Origin: an uncultured Acidimicrobiaceae bacterium
GTDB lineage: Bacteria; Actinomycetota; Acidimicrobiia; Acidimicrobiales; Ilumatobacteraceae
Length of the DNA stretch: 64,000 nucleotides
Direction: 5' to 3'
Assembly: GCA_903919455.1 (NCBI GenBank)
Contig: CAIXIJ010000008.1
Coordinates: 1-64,000, forward strand
Position 1 is the first letter of the stretch; each line of letters begins with the position of its first letter. Positions 7,293-15,601 of the stretch are shown here, piece after piece. The position numbers and the translations under genes were made by a program. The notes beneath the pieces are model-generated. The model worked only from the letters and a program-made list of their open reading frames with translations, made no database searches and was not told the origin of the DNA.

Positions 7293-8663
7293 TCAGGCGC
7301 CGACGCGGATGAGCTTCTTGTTGACGAACTCGTCAGCACCCCAGCGGCCGAGCTCGCGGCCCGAGCCGGAGCGCTTCACACCACCGAAGGGCAGCTCGGG
7401 GCTGTCGGCCCCGACGATGTTCACGTACACCATGCCGGCCTGGATGGCATCGGCCACGCGGGCCGCCTGATCGGCGTCGGTGGTGAACAGGTACGAGCCC
7501 AGGCCGAACGGCGTGTCGTTGGCCAGGTCGATGGCTTCGTCCTCGCTGGTCACCTTGAAGATCATGGCCACCGGGCCGAACAGCTCTTCGTAGAACGACG
7601 GGTTGTCGCGAGTGACACCGGTGAGCACGCCGGGCGGGAAGAACGAACCCGAACGCTCGCCGGCCGACACCAGCGTGGCACCGGCGGCCACCGCTGCATC
7701 AACCTGCGACGCCAGGCGCTGCGCGGCGCCCAGCGACGAGAGCGGCCCGATGTTGATGTCGTCGTCGGTGGGGTTGCCCACCTTGGTGGCCAGCACCGAG
7801 GCGGTGAACTTCTCGACGAACTCGTCGTAGAGGTGGTCCATCACGATGAAGCGCTTGGCGGCGTTGCACGCCTGGCCGCAGTTGTCGACTCGGGCGATGG
7901 TGGCCGAGGCAACCGTGGCATCGAGGTCGTCGGTGGACAGCAGGATGAACGGGTCGGAGCCGCCAAGCTCCAGCACGACCTTCTTCAGGTGGCGACCGGC
8001 GATCTCGGCCACCGCTGCACCCGCACGCTCGGAACCGGTGAGCGACACACCCTGCACGATCGGGTTGGCGATGATGTCGGCCACCTGATCGTTAGTGGCG
8101 TAGATGTTCGTGTAGGCACCGGCGGGGAAGCCAGCGTCGAGGTAGATCTGCTCGATGGCAGCGGCCGACTCCGGGCACTGCGGGGCGTGCTTCAGCAGCA
8201 CCGGGTTGCCGATGATGAGGTTCGGGCCGGCGAAACGCGCCACCTGGTAGTAGGGGAAGTTCCACGGCATGATGCCGAGCAGCACGCCGAGCGCACTCTT
8301 GCGCACGATGGCGGTGCCCTCGCCGCCCATGAGGGTGACGGGCTCGTCGGCCAGGAACTCGGTGGCGTTGTCGGCGTAGTACTGGTAGATGGCGGCGCTG
8401 AAGCCGATCTCGCCGAGCGCATCGCCGATGGGCTTGCCCATCTCGCGGGCGATGATGGCGGCCAGGTCGTCCTGCCGTTCGGTGTGCAGTTCGGCCACTC
8501 GGGCGATCATCGCCGCGCGCTCGGCGACGGTGGTGTGCCGCGACCAGGAGCGGTGGGCATCGTTTGCCCCGTTGATGGCGGCGACCAAGGCCTCGTCGGT
8601 GATGGTCGGGTAGGTCTGAACGGTTTCACCGGTGGCGGGGTTCACCACTGCATAGCTGCTCAC
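7293..8663 (-). CDS. gabD: NAD(P)-dependent succinate-semialdehyde dehydrogenase family protein
   Basis: The 456-aa aldehyde dehydrogenase begins VSSYAVVNPATGETVQTYP. Key elements are MPWNFPYYQV (cofactor and oxyanion Asn), LTGSERAGAAVAE (Rossmann Gly), LELGGSDPF with the general-base Glu, and NCGQACNAAKR with the catalytic Cys in GQAC. Length and motifs fit the short actinobacterial succinate-semialdehyde dehydrogenase group, which feeds succinate to the TCA cycle. GTG 8663 is chosen because an AAGGAT ribosome site lies about 10 bases upstream and the family starts there. Other semialdehyde substrates are possible. Confidence 0.85.
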   Translation of the reverse strand: MSSYAVVNPATGETVQTYPTITDEALVAAINGANDAHRSWSRHTTVAERAAMIARVAELHTERQDDLAAIIAREMGKPIGDALGEIGFSAAIYQYYADNATEFLADEPVTLMGGEGTAIVRKSALGVLLGIMPWNFPYYQVARFAGPNLIIGNPVLLKHAPQCPESAAAIEQIYLDAGFPAGAYTNIYATNDQVADIIANPIVQGVSLTGSERAGAAVAEIAGRHLKKVVLELGGSDPFILLSTDDLDATVASATIARVDNCGQACNAAKRFIVMDHLYDEFVEKFTASVLATKVGNPTDDDINIGPLSSLGAAQRLASQVDAAVAAGATLVSAGERSGSFFPPGVLTGVTRDNPSFYEELFGPVAMIFKVTSEDEAIDLANDTPFGLGSYLFTTDADQAARVADAIQAGMVYVNIVGADSPELPFGGVKRSGSGRELGRWGADEFVNKKLIRVGA

Positions 8664-8861
8664 TACTGATTCATCCTTCTTCGAGAGTTCGCGACGATCG
8701 CGAACGCGAGTGGCCTCCACCGTAACCGGTCGCGCAGAAGCCCTTCACCGCCGAGGCCGGTCAGGATGCGATGGCCAGCGCCGCACGGTTGACGATGGGC
8801 GGCCGCCACGATGGAATATCCGCACTAGCCGAAGCGCAACACCCGATCGAAAGAGACGTTC

Positions 8862-9341
8862 GTGACCCCGAAGAACACCATTTGCATCTGGTACGACCGC
8901 GACGCGCTGAGCGCTGCGCAGTTCTATGCCGCCACATTCCCCAACAGCTCCGTCGGCGCCATCGCCTTTGCGCCCGGCGACTACCCCGACGGCAAGGAGG
9001 GCGACGTGCTCACCGTGGAGTTCACCGTGGCCGGCATCCCGTGCCTCGGGCTCAACGGTGGCTCGGCGTTCACGCACACCGAAGCGTTCTCTTTCCAGAT
9101 CTCCACCGACGACCAGGAGGAGACCGACAGGCTCTGGAACGCCATCGTGAACAACGGCGGCGAGGAAAGCCAGTGCGGGTGGTGTCGAGACAAGTGGGGG
9201 CTGTCGTGGCAGATCACGCCGAAGGCCTTGGCCGAAGCGTTGGCCGACCCCGACCCCGTAGCTTCCAAGCGTGCGTTCAACGCAATGATGGAGATGGGCA
9301 AGATCGACATCGCCGCCATCGAGGCCGCTCGACGGGGCTGA
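8862..9341 (+). CDS. VOC family protein (PhnB/3-demethylubiquinone-9-like)
   Basis: The 159-aa protein starts at GTG 8862 (VTPKNTICIWYDRDALSAAQFYA). It shows the PhnB-type glyoxalase fold: an opening strand, FYAATFPNSSV, then FQISTDDQEETDRLW and the conserved CGWCRDKWGLSWQITP. Members bind metal through His/Glu pairs, and many act on small ligands that remain unknown. It is monocistronic, facing the carotenoid oxygenase convergently with a 29-bp gap. Confidence 0.85.
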   Translation: MTPKNTICIWYDRDALSAAQFYAATFPNSSVGAIAFAPGDYPDGKEGDVLTVEFTVAGIPCLGLNGGSAFTHTEAFSFQISTDDQEETDRLWNAIVNNGGEESQCGWCRDKWGLSWQITPKALAEALADPDPVASKRAFNAMMEMGKIDIAAIEAARRG

Positions 9342-9370
9342 ACCCCATCAGGTGCTAGGAGCGGCGACGT

Positions 9371-10759
9371 TCAGTCGGCGAACCAGTTGGCGTGGAAGCC
9401 GATAGGGACTCGCGTGGCCATCTGCACTCGAGCCACCGGGCCGGCCGCCACGTCGCGAGCGTCGAGGATCACGAGCTCCGATTGCTCCGTCGCTCGGTCG
9501 GTGACGAAGCTCATCAGCCAACCGTCGTCTTCGGCAGTGCCATCGGGGTCGGGCGCGAAGACGTGCTCGCCGCACACCTCCGACGGCGCGTAGTGGTGAG
9601 CCACCACGTCGTCGGTGTGGAAGTCGTACTTGAACACGCCCTCGAAGTCGAACTCGAACTCCCACGACCGCTGCGGGCAGGCGTAGCCGAAGCGAGTGGG
9701 TCGACCGGTGAGCCGCTCATTGACCCGTGGGAACTCGCTGGCGGTGTCGCCGGTGGGCCCTTCACTCACCCGACCGGTGGCGAGGTCGATTGACCAACGC
9801 CACGGCTGCGGCGCACGCGCCGCGCCAGGGTTGTCGAACTGGAACGCACCGGGCATGTCGGGCATACGTGGCGCACGAATCTCGATGGTGTCGCCCACCT
9901 CCCACGCATTGAAGAAGTGCACGACGTAACTGTTCTCGATGTCGAACCATCGCACGTCGGCACCCGACCCGCCTCGCGGCACCACTCCGATTCGTGTGCC
10001 GTTGTCGGGCTCCCAGCTCATCGGATCGCCGCCCTGGAGCATGCGGTGCAGATCGAACACCGCTGGTGCGTCGAGGAAGATCGAGTAGTGCTCGGTGATC
10101 ACGAAGTCGTGGATCATCACCGGAGCCGGAATGTCGATCTCGGTGCAACTCACCAGCTCGCCAGCTGCGTTCACCTCCGAGTAGCGCAGGTATGGCGACG
10201 ACGGGCTGTAGCCGAAGAACAGCATGTCGCCCGTGACGGTATCCACCTTCGGATGAGCCGTCATCGGGCCTTGCAACCGCCCGCCGAAGTCGTGCTCGCC
10301 GAGCGTGCGCAACTCACGGTCGAACTCGGTGGGCGCCCCGGCTTCGAGCATGCTGAAGTAGCGGCCGGCGTGGCGCACGGTGGCGGTGTTGGCGGTGTTC
10401 TTCAACACGCCCGACTCGGCCACTACGTCGCGATCGGGGAACTGGAAGTTGCTCATGCCGCCGAAGCACGCACGGCCGCGCCGACGCTCGGCCAGCAGGC
10501 CCTTCGACTCGATGAATCGGTTCCGGTACCGAGCGGTCCCGTTGTCGATGTACACCGCGTGCAACATGCCGTCGCCATCGAACGGGTGATACGCACCCAT
10601 CGGCGCGAACTGTGGGTTCGGCCCGGTGCGTACGAACATCCCGTTCAGCGCCTTCGGGATCTCACCGATCACCGTGAGGTCGGCGTCATCACGTTCTTCG
10701 AACACGGGCCTCATCAGCCCCTGCAGGAACGGCGTGTCCCATGTGTCGATGGTGGTCAT
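9371..10759 (-). CDS. Carotenoid oxygenase (RPE65/lignostilbene dioxygenase family)
   Basis: The 462-aa seven-blade propeller protein carries His residues of the iron site in MTAHPKVD, VMIHDFVITEHY, YVVHFFNAWE and the C-terminal IGFHANWFAD. It begins MTTIDTWDTPFLQGLMRPVFEER; this ATG is preferred to the longer ORF. The family cleaves double bonds in carotenoids or stilbenes using Fe(II) and O2. It follows P450 and ferredoxin genes on the same strand (22-bp gap), so the three likely form an oxidative pathway for one hydrophobic substrate. The substrate is unknown. Confidence 0.88.
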   Translation of the reverse strand: MTTIDTWDTPFLQGLMRPVFEERDDADLTVIGEIPKALNGMFVRTGPNPQFAPMGAYHPFDGDGMLHAVYIDNGTARYRNRFIESKGLLAERRRGRACFGGMSNFQFPDRDVVAESGVLKNTANTATVRHAGRYFSMLEAGAPTEFDRELRTLGEHDFGGRLQGPMTAHPKVDTVTGDMLFFGYSPSSPYLRYSEVNAAGELVSCTEIDIPAPVMIHDFVITEHYSIFLDAPAVFDLHRMLQGGDPMSWEPDNGTRIGVVPRGGSGADVRWFDIENSYVVHFFNAWEVGDTIEIRAPRMPDMPGAFQFDNPGAARAPQPWRWSIDLATGRVSEGPTGDTASEFPRVNERLTGRPTRFGYACPQRSWEFEFDFEGVFKYDFHTDDVVAHHYAPSEVCGEHVFAPDPDGTAEDDGWLMSFVTDRATEQSELVILDARDVAAGPVARVQMATRVPIGFHANWFAD

Positions 10760-10781
10760 GAGCGCTGCCCCGGGACCAACG

Positions 10782-12107
10782 TCAGTTGGCGATGTCGAGA
10801 ATGCGCACCGGCATCTCGCGCGGCCCACGAATCTGGCCGACGCTCCACCGAGTGTCGCCCGCCAGTTCGAAGCGGGGGAATCGCTTCACGAACTCCTCGA
10901 TGGCCACCTTCAGTTCCAGGCGAGCGAGGTTCGAGCCGATGCATCGATGAATACCGAGACCGAACGCGGCATGACGGTTCTCCTGCCGGTCGACGATGAA
11001 CTGGTCGGGGTCTTCGAACTGGTGCGGGTCGCGGTTCGCTGCCGGGAACGGCAGCAGCACCCAGTCGTCCTTCTTCATCGGGCAGCCGTGGAAGTCGGTG
11101 TCCTCGGCAACCAGACGAGCCATGGTGACCGGCGCGTAGGCACGAAGGAACTCCTCCAGCGCGAAGGTCATCACTTCAGGATCGTCGATGATGCGCTGAT
11201 GGTCTTCGGGGTGCTGCGCCAGGTGCCACAGCGACGAGCCGATGGCCGACCACGTGGTGTCGATGCCCGCGATGAGCAGCAGGATCACCATGCCGCCGAC
11301 GATCTCGTCGTTCATCTCGATGCCCTCGATCTGCGTGCCCATCAGGTAGCTGGTGAGGTCGTCACGGGGGTTCTCGCGATGGTCTTGGATCTGGGCGAAG
11401 ATGTACTGACCCAACTCGTCCATACCGGTACGGGTGCCGGGCTCTTCGTTGATGCGCTCGAGCGTCTCGTGCACGAAGCGGCGGAACAGCTCTTCGTCCT
11501 TCTCGGGGAAGCCGAGCATCTGACGAATGACGCTGACCGGGATGTGCTGCGCGTACTGCTGTGCGGCATCGATGATGCTCTCGCCGGCGGTGAGATCGCC
11601 GAGGCGGTCGAGCAGCGACACGCAGAGCTCGCGCACCTTTGTCTCCCACGGCTCGATCACCTTGGGTGCGAACGCGGGCAGCAGCAGCCGGCGAGCCATC
11701 GCGTGGAACGGCGGATCGCTGGTGATCGGCGGCGCACCACCGATGGGTGCGGGAAGAGACAGGTCGCCGGGGCGACCAACACTCACGACGACGCTGCGGC
11801 TGGTGAAGTGCTGCGTGTCGTAGGCGATCTCGTGCACGGTGTCGTGGGTGATGGGCACCCACATGCCGCCGTAACGGTCGGAGTGAGCGACGGGGCACTT
11901 CGCGTCGCGCAGTTCCTTCCACACCTCGGGGGCGTTCGGGTTGTAGGCCGGATCGCCATGGTCGAAGTCGGTGGCAAAGTCGCTCACCGGGCCATAGTCG
12001 TCGGGGTTGTAGGGCACGCGTTGCCAGACGTGCGTGCCTTCGGGCGAGTCGCCGAAGATCGGGGGCTCGTAGCCCGGGGTGTCGGCGGGTGCGACGGTGT
12101 CGGTCAC
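10782..12107 (-). CDS. Cytochrome P450
   Basis: The 441-aa soluble P450 has the heme loop FGLGIHRCIGSNLARLE with the axial Cys. The I-helix segment is LIAGIDTTWSAIGSSLW (acid-alcohol DT pair) and the K-helix ExxR is EEFLRAY. The N-terminus, YEPPIFGDSPEGTHVWQRVPYNP, resembles bacterial CYPs acting on terpenoids or steroids. GTG 12107 lies one base after the ferredoxin stop, so the electron donor is co-translated. A ferredoxin reductase is not in the window. Downstream is a carotenoid oxygenase, suggesting an isoprenoid-type substrate; that is inference. Confidence 0.93.
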   Translation of the reverse strand: MTDTVAPADTPGYEPPIFGDSPEGTHVWQRVPYNPDDYGPVSDFATDFDHGDPAYNPNAPEVWKELRDAKCPVAHSDRYGGMWVPITHDTVHEIAYDTQHFTSRSVVVSVGRPGDLSLPAPIGGAPPITSDPPFHAMARRLLLPAFAPKVIEPWETKVRELCVSLLDRLGDLTAGESIIDAAQQYAQHIPVSVIRQMLGFPEKDEELFRRFVHETLERINEEPGTRTGMDELGQYIFAQIQDHRENPRDDLTSYLMGTQIEGIEMNDEIVGGMVILLLIAGIDTTWSAIGSSLWHLAQHPEDHQRIIDDPEVMTFALEEFLRAYAPVTMARLVAEDTDFHGCPMKKDDWVLLPFPAANRDPHQFEDPDQFIVDRQENRHAAFGLGIHRCIGSNLARLELKVAIEEFVKRFPRFELAGDTRWSVGQIRGPREMPVRILDIAN

Positions 12108-12108
12108 G

Positions 12109-12306
12109 TCAGTCCACCAGAATCGAGATGGCGTACTCGGGGCAGTTGCTCACGGCGAGACGGGCCTTCGCGTGCAGTTCGGCCGGCACGTCGCCCTCGA
12201 CGAGCAGCACGGACTGGCCGTACTCGTCGACATCGAACAATTCGGGCGCCAACGCGTAACAACGGTTGTGGCCCTGGCACTTCTCAGCATCCAGTCGCAG
12301 CAGCAT
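12109..12306 (-). CDS. Ferredoxin, 3Fe-4S type, P450 electron donor
   Basis: The 65-aa ferredoxin carries C-x-x-H-x-x-C in CQGHNRC, with the final cluster Cys in SNCPEYAI. His in place of the second Cys is typical of the [3Fe-4S] ferredoxins paired with actinobacterial P450s. The ATG at 12306 gives the usual family length. A promoter-like TCGACA-N17-TAGTGT ends 8 bases before this ATG, which also supports it over the longer ORF. It lies one base before the P450 start. Confidence 0.88.
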   Translation of the reverse strand: MLLRLDAEKCQGHNRCYALAPELFDVDEYGQSVLLVEGDVPAELHAKARLAVSNCPEYAISILVD

Positions 12307-12314
12307 AGGGTGAG

Positions 12315-12350
12315 ACACTACGACCGATTTCGTCTCATGTCGATACGAAA
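12315..12350 (-). promoter_or_regulatory. Promoter and overlapping palindromic operators of the ferredoxin-P450-oxygenase operon
   Basis: On the minus strand TCGACA (12343-12338), a 17-bp spacer and TAGTGT (12320-12315) form a sigma-70-like promoter with almost no leader before ATG 12306. Two dyads overlap it: TTTCGT-N11-ACGAAA (12328-12350) and TGAGAC-N15-GTCTCA (12311-12337). They look like binding sites for a TetR-type or similar repressor, whose gene is not adjacent. Confidence 0.5.
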
Positions 12351-12371
12351 GTTGGGAAAGGCGCGGCACCA

Positions 12372-14324
12372 TCAGATCTCTACGTGGGATCCGATCTCGA
12401 AGACGCGATCGGGCGGCAGGTTGAAGAAGCGACTGGCACTTTCAGCGCCACGGTTCAACACGACGAAGAGTCGCTCACGTGCCGGGTGCATGCCGGGCAC
12501 CTTGCCGGCGATCACGGACTCATTCCCGATGAAGTAGGTCACCTCATCCAGGTCGATACGACGCCCTTCCAGCTCGACCTCGGCGAGCGCTGCGGGGACG
12601 TCGACTTCGTCCATGAACCCGAAGCGCAAGCGCACCTGATACACGCCCGACTGCACTCGGATCACCTCGACGCTCTCCTCGACGCGAATCCGTGGGAGCA
12701 CGTCGGTCACGATCGACACGATCAGCGTCGTGGTGTGCAGCACCTTGTTGTGCAGCAGGTTGTTGATCAGCGCCGGTGGCGCTGCGCCGGGGTCCTTGAA
12801 CAGGAACACCGCGGTGCCGTCCACGCGGGTGGCTTCGCTGAACTCGTCGAGCACCTCGCTGATCGAACGCTCACCTCGGCGGATGCGTGCGGCTACGAGC
12901 TGTCGACCGGTGCGCCACGTGGCCATCTGCACGAGCAGCACGGCTGCGATGGCCAGCGGGAACCAGCCGCCGTGCGGGATCTTCGGGACGTTCGCTGACA
13001 GGAATCCGGCGTCGACGGCGATCAGCGGCACCATCACGATCGCCGTCTTCGCCCGCGACCAATTCCAGTTCCGGCGCGCGATCACCGAGATCAGGATCGT
13101 CGTGATCAGCATGACGCTCGTGACGGCGATGCCATACGCACCGGCAAGGTCGCTGGACGTGCGGAAGGCGAGGACCAGGCCGACGCTGCCCACCATCAAC
13201 GCCCAGTTGACCAGCGGCACGTAGACCTGACCGTGGTGGTCGCTCGACGTGTGCCGGATCGCCAACCGCGGGAGATAGTCGAGTTGCACCGCTTGGACCG
13301 TCAATGAAAACGCTCCGGAGATGAGCGCCTGCGATGCGATCACCGACGCCAACATCGCGAGGACCGCCAATGGAGTGACAGCCCATTCCGGTGCCATTCG
13401 GTAGAAGGGGTTCTCGATCGCGTCGGCATTACGCGTCAGCAGCGCTGCTTGCCCGAAGTAGTTCAGCAGCAGTCCGGGCAACACGATCGCGAACCAGCCG
13501 ATCGCGATCGGGCGCCGCCCGAAGTGCCCCATGTCGGCATACAGCGCTTCGCCACCGGTGACGACGAGGAAAATGCTGCCGAGGGCGAGGAACGCCTTGA
13601 GTGGCTCGGCGGCGAAGAAGTCGACGATGTGCACTGGGTTCACCGCACCGAGAACGCCCGGCTCCTGCACGATCTGCGAAAGGCCGAGCACGCCGAGCAC
13701 GCCGAACCAGACGACCATGACCGGTCCGAACACCTTGCCGATCGCTCCCGTGCCGCGACGCTGTAGGGCGAACAACGCCACCAGGATCACACACGTGATC
13801 GGGATCACGTACGGCTCGAACGCGCTCGAGGAGATCTTCAAACCCTCGACGGCGCTGAGCACGGAGATGGCCGGAGTGATCAGCCCGTCGCCGTAGAGCA
13901 GTGCCGTGCCGAACACTCCGAGCATGATCAGCACCTCGGTCGCCCGGCCAGCCTTCGACTTCGGCATGATCAATGCCGTCAATGCGAGGATGCCGCCTTC
14001 GCCGTGGTTGTCGGCCTTCATCACCAGCGCGATGTACTTGACCGAGATGATCACCACCAGCGCCCAGAACGCCAACGATGCCACGCCCATTGCGTTGGTC
14101 CGCGAAACGTCGAGGTGCTGGTGCTCGAGCGCCTCCCGGAATGCGTAGAGCGGGCTGGTGCCGATGTCGCCGAAGACGACGCCGAGTGCACCGATGGCCA
14201 GCGCTCCAGCGCCGAACGCCGACGAGCGGCCCGGACGGGCGTGTCCGTTCTCCGGGGCCGGCGGCGAGTCGGCCGAAACCTCGGCAATGTCACCCTGTTC
14301 GGACGTCGCCAGTTCGTCGCTCAT
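12372..14324 (-). CDS. kup: KUP family potassium transporter
   Basis: The 650-aa protein has about 12 membrane helices, starting with ALAIGALGVVFGDIGTSPLY, the KUP/HAK/KT signature. A soluble C-terminal domain follows from about residue 500. The family mediates K+ uptake coupled to protons. An acidic, Pro-rich N-terminal tail of about 45 residues precedes the first helix. ATG 14324 is chosen because GAGAGG lies upstream and a 22-codon leader ORF stops on it (ATGA). A yybP-ykoY-like riboswitch candidate lies in its leader. Ferredoxin follows after 66 bp but has its own promoter. Confidence 0.92.
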   Translation of the reverse strand: MSDELATSEQGDIAEVSADSPPAPENGHARPGRSSAFGAGALAIGALGVVFGDIGTSPLYAFREALEHQHLDVSRTNAMGVASLAFWALVVIISVKYIALVMKADNHGEGGILALTALIMPKSKAGRATEVLIMLGVFGTALLYGDGLITPAISVLSAVEGLKISSSAFEPYVIPITCVILVALFALQRRGTGAIGKVFGPVMVVWFGVLGVLGLSQIVQEPGVLGAVNPVHIVDFFAAEPLKAFLALGSIFLVVTGGEALYADMGHFGRRPIAIGWFAIVLPGLLLNYFGQAALLTRNADAIENPFYRMAPEWAVTPLAVLAMLASVIASQALISGAFSLTVQAVQLDYLPRLAIRHTSSDHHGQVYVPLVNWALMVGSVGLVLAFRTSSDLAGAYGIAVTSVMLITTILISVIARRNWNWSRAKTAIVMVPLIAVDAGFLSANVPKIPHGGWFPLAIAAVLLVQMATWRTGRQLVAARIRRGERSISEVLDEFSEATRVDGTAVFLFKDPGAAPPALINNLLHNKVLHTTTLIVSIVTDVLPRIRVEESVEVIRVQSGVYQVRLRFGFMDEVDVPAALAEVELEGRRIDLDEVTYFIGNESVIAGKVPGMHPARERLFVVLNRGAESASRFFNLPPDRVFEIGSHVEI

Positions 14325-14389
14325 CGCACACCTCTCTCGGCGCGCTGACCGAAGCAACCCGTTCGGAGAAGATGAGCGAAATCGAGCAT
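14321..14389 (-). CDS. Leader peptide ORF coupled to kup, 22 aa
   Basis: A short ORF (MLDFAHLLRTGCFGQRAERG...) has GAGAGG five bases before its ATG, and it ends in a TGA that overlaps the kup ATG (ATGA). It lies between the riboswitch candidate and kup. The arrangement suggests translational coupling or a leader peptide through which the riboswitch acts. No family is known. It could be incidental, but the ribosome site and exact overlap argue against chance. Confidence 0.45.
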   Translation of the reverse strand: MLDFAHLLRTGCFGQRAERGVR

Positions 14390-14418
14390 GGGTGCCTCTC
14401 GAGGGACTGGTGTCCGTT

Positions 14419-14512
14419 CGGAAGGTCTCTCCACTCGAATCGAGCCGGGCTGCCGGGACCGATGGTGGCCCGTGATGACGACAGTTCCGTGGTTGGGATA
14501 CTCCCCTTCGGC
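14419..14512 (-). ncRNA. Candidate yybP-ykoY (manganese) riboswitch upstream of kup
   Basis: Read on the minus strand, this leader contains AAGGGGAGTA (14508-14499), an internal GTCGTCA (14482-14476) and a closing GAGACCTTCC (to 14420). GAAGG and CCTTC pair to form P1. A CTG/CAG helix flanks GTCGTCA, followed by a CGGG...CCCG hairpin. These match, in order, the conserved blocks of the Lactococcus yybP-ykoY aptamer as I remember it. The class normally senses Mn2+ and controls exporters such as MntP or TerC; placement before a KUP potassium transporter is unusual. A covariance-model search would settle it. Confidence 0.65.
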
Positions 14513-14592
14513 GGCGACGCTACCAATGCTGTCCGAGACGCGCAATGCAGAGCCGCAGTTGTGCAGACCCACCTCGCAGGCCTACGAACTCC

Positions 14593-14609
14593 CGGCGGCT
14601 CAGCCGCCG
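14593..14609 (-). terminator. Hairpin spanning the stop of the SDR gene
   Basis: CGGCGGC-TCA-GCCGCCG is a perfect 7-bp stem with a 3-base loop containing the stop codon of the SDR gene. It may act as a terminator separating the SDR transcript from the kup leader. No T-tract is present. Confidence 0.35.
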
Positions 14610-15448
14610 AGACCCATCGTTGGGGGATTCTCCGCCGCGATGACCGCGTCGAATCGGGGCTGCAGACCCTGCACCATCTGCATGTCGGTGAACACCCAGA
14701 AGCGGTTGGTGAGAATCGCGTCGTGCACCAGATCGGCAACTGCGTCGGGCTCCATGCCCGAGCGCAACTGGTCGCGCACGTACGCCTCCATCATTTCCTC
14801 CAATGGTGAGCGCTCGACGCCGAGCGCCGGGGCCGCCCACTCGGGCCGGTTGCGGGCCGAGTCGGCGATCGCGGTGTTCACCCAGCCGGGGCACAGGCAC
14901 GACACACCGACACCGGCGGCTCGCAACTGTTGGTCGTGGAAAAGGCCTTCGGTGATGCCCACCACGGCCCACTTGCTGGCCGTGTAGGCGGAGTGGCCGG
15001 GGAAGTGACCAGCCATCGAGGCGGTGTTCACGATGTGCCCGTCGCCGTGCTCCGCGAGGTGCGGAAGGAACGCACGGTGACCGTGGATGACACCCCACAG
15101 GTTCACGTCGAGCACCCACCGCCACTCGGCCTCGCTGACGAACTGCCCACCCAGCGGCCCGGTACCGGCGACGCCAGCGTTGTTGCACAGCACGTGCACC
15201 CGGCCGAACCGTTCGATGGCCGCATCGCGAAGCCGATCGACTGCCGCTCCATCGGTGACGTCGGTGATGACGCCGATGGCCTCGGCCCCGGTGGCGGTGA
15301 TCGCCTCGACGGTTTCGTCGAGCTTCGGTGCCTCCACGTCGGCCAGCACCACCTTCATCCCAGCCCGGGCGAACCGTTCCGCGAACGCGCGGCCCATGCC
15401 GGATCCGGCTCCTGTGACGACTGCGGTCTTTCCCTGCAACGATTCCAT
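14600..15448 (-). CDS. SDR family NAD(P)-dependent oxidoreductase
   Basis: The 282-aa classical short-chain dehydrogenase has VVTGAGSGMGRAFAERFA (cofactor glycine motif), DVTDG (adenine ring), LCNNAGVAG, a catalytic Ser in NTASMAG and YTASK as the Y-x3-K pair. Asp at LADVEAPKL favours NAD over NADP. A C-terminal extension (about residues 200-280) contains LEEMMEAYVRDQL, as in actinobacterial SDRs of lipid or steroid metabolism. It is monocistronic, upstream of the kup leader. The substrate is unknown. Confidence 0.88.
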   Translation of the reverse strand: MESLQGKTAVVTGAGSGMGRAFAERFARAGMKVVLADVEAPKLDETVEAITATGAEAIGVITDVTDGAAVDRLRDAAIERFGRVHVLCNNAGVAGTGPLGGQFVSEAEWRWVLDVNLWGVIHGHRAFLPHLAEHGDGHIVNTASMAGHFPGHSAYTASKWAVVGITEGLFHDQQLRAAGVGVSCLCPGWVNTAIADSARNRPEWAAPALGVERSPLEEMMEAYVRDQLRSGMEPDAVADLVHDAILTNRFWVFTDMQMVQGLQPRFDAVIAAENPPTMGLGG

Positions 15449-15473
15449 CGGCCGAGCGTAGGCGCGACAGCGG

Positions 15474-15565
15474 TCGCGCCCACGGGCGCGCCTCTTCCCG
15501 CTCGTGGGAGTTATCGCCCCCGTGGGGGCGACTTGGCCCGCATGCAGGAGGTTTCGCGCCCGACC
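15474..15565. repeat. Palindromic repeat cluster (CCC-AC-GGG family), locus 2
   Basis: Between the SDR start and the MBL stop lie CGCGCCCACGGGCGCG, a second palindrome ATCGCCCCCGTGGGGGCGA and a terminal GGAGGTTTCGCGCCCGAC. The same architecture occurs at 7.2, 18.1, 19.0 and 58.1 kb. No gene is present in this 150-bp gap. Confidence 0.75.
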
Positions 15566-15601
15566 GGCAGCCGCGGTGGGAGGCCGAGCAAGTGCCCGCG
15601 T

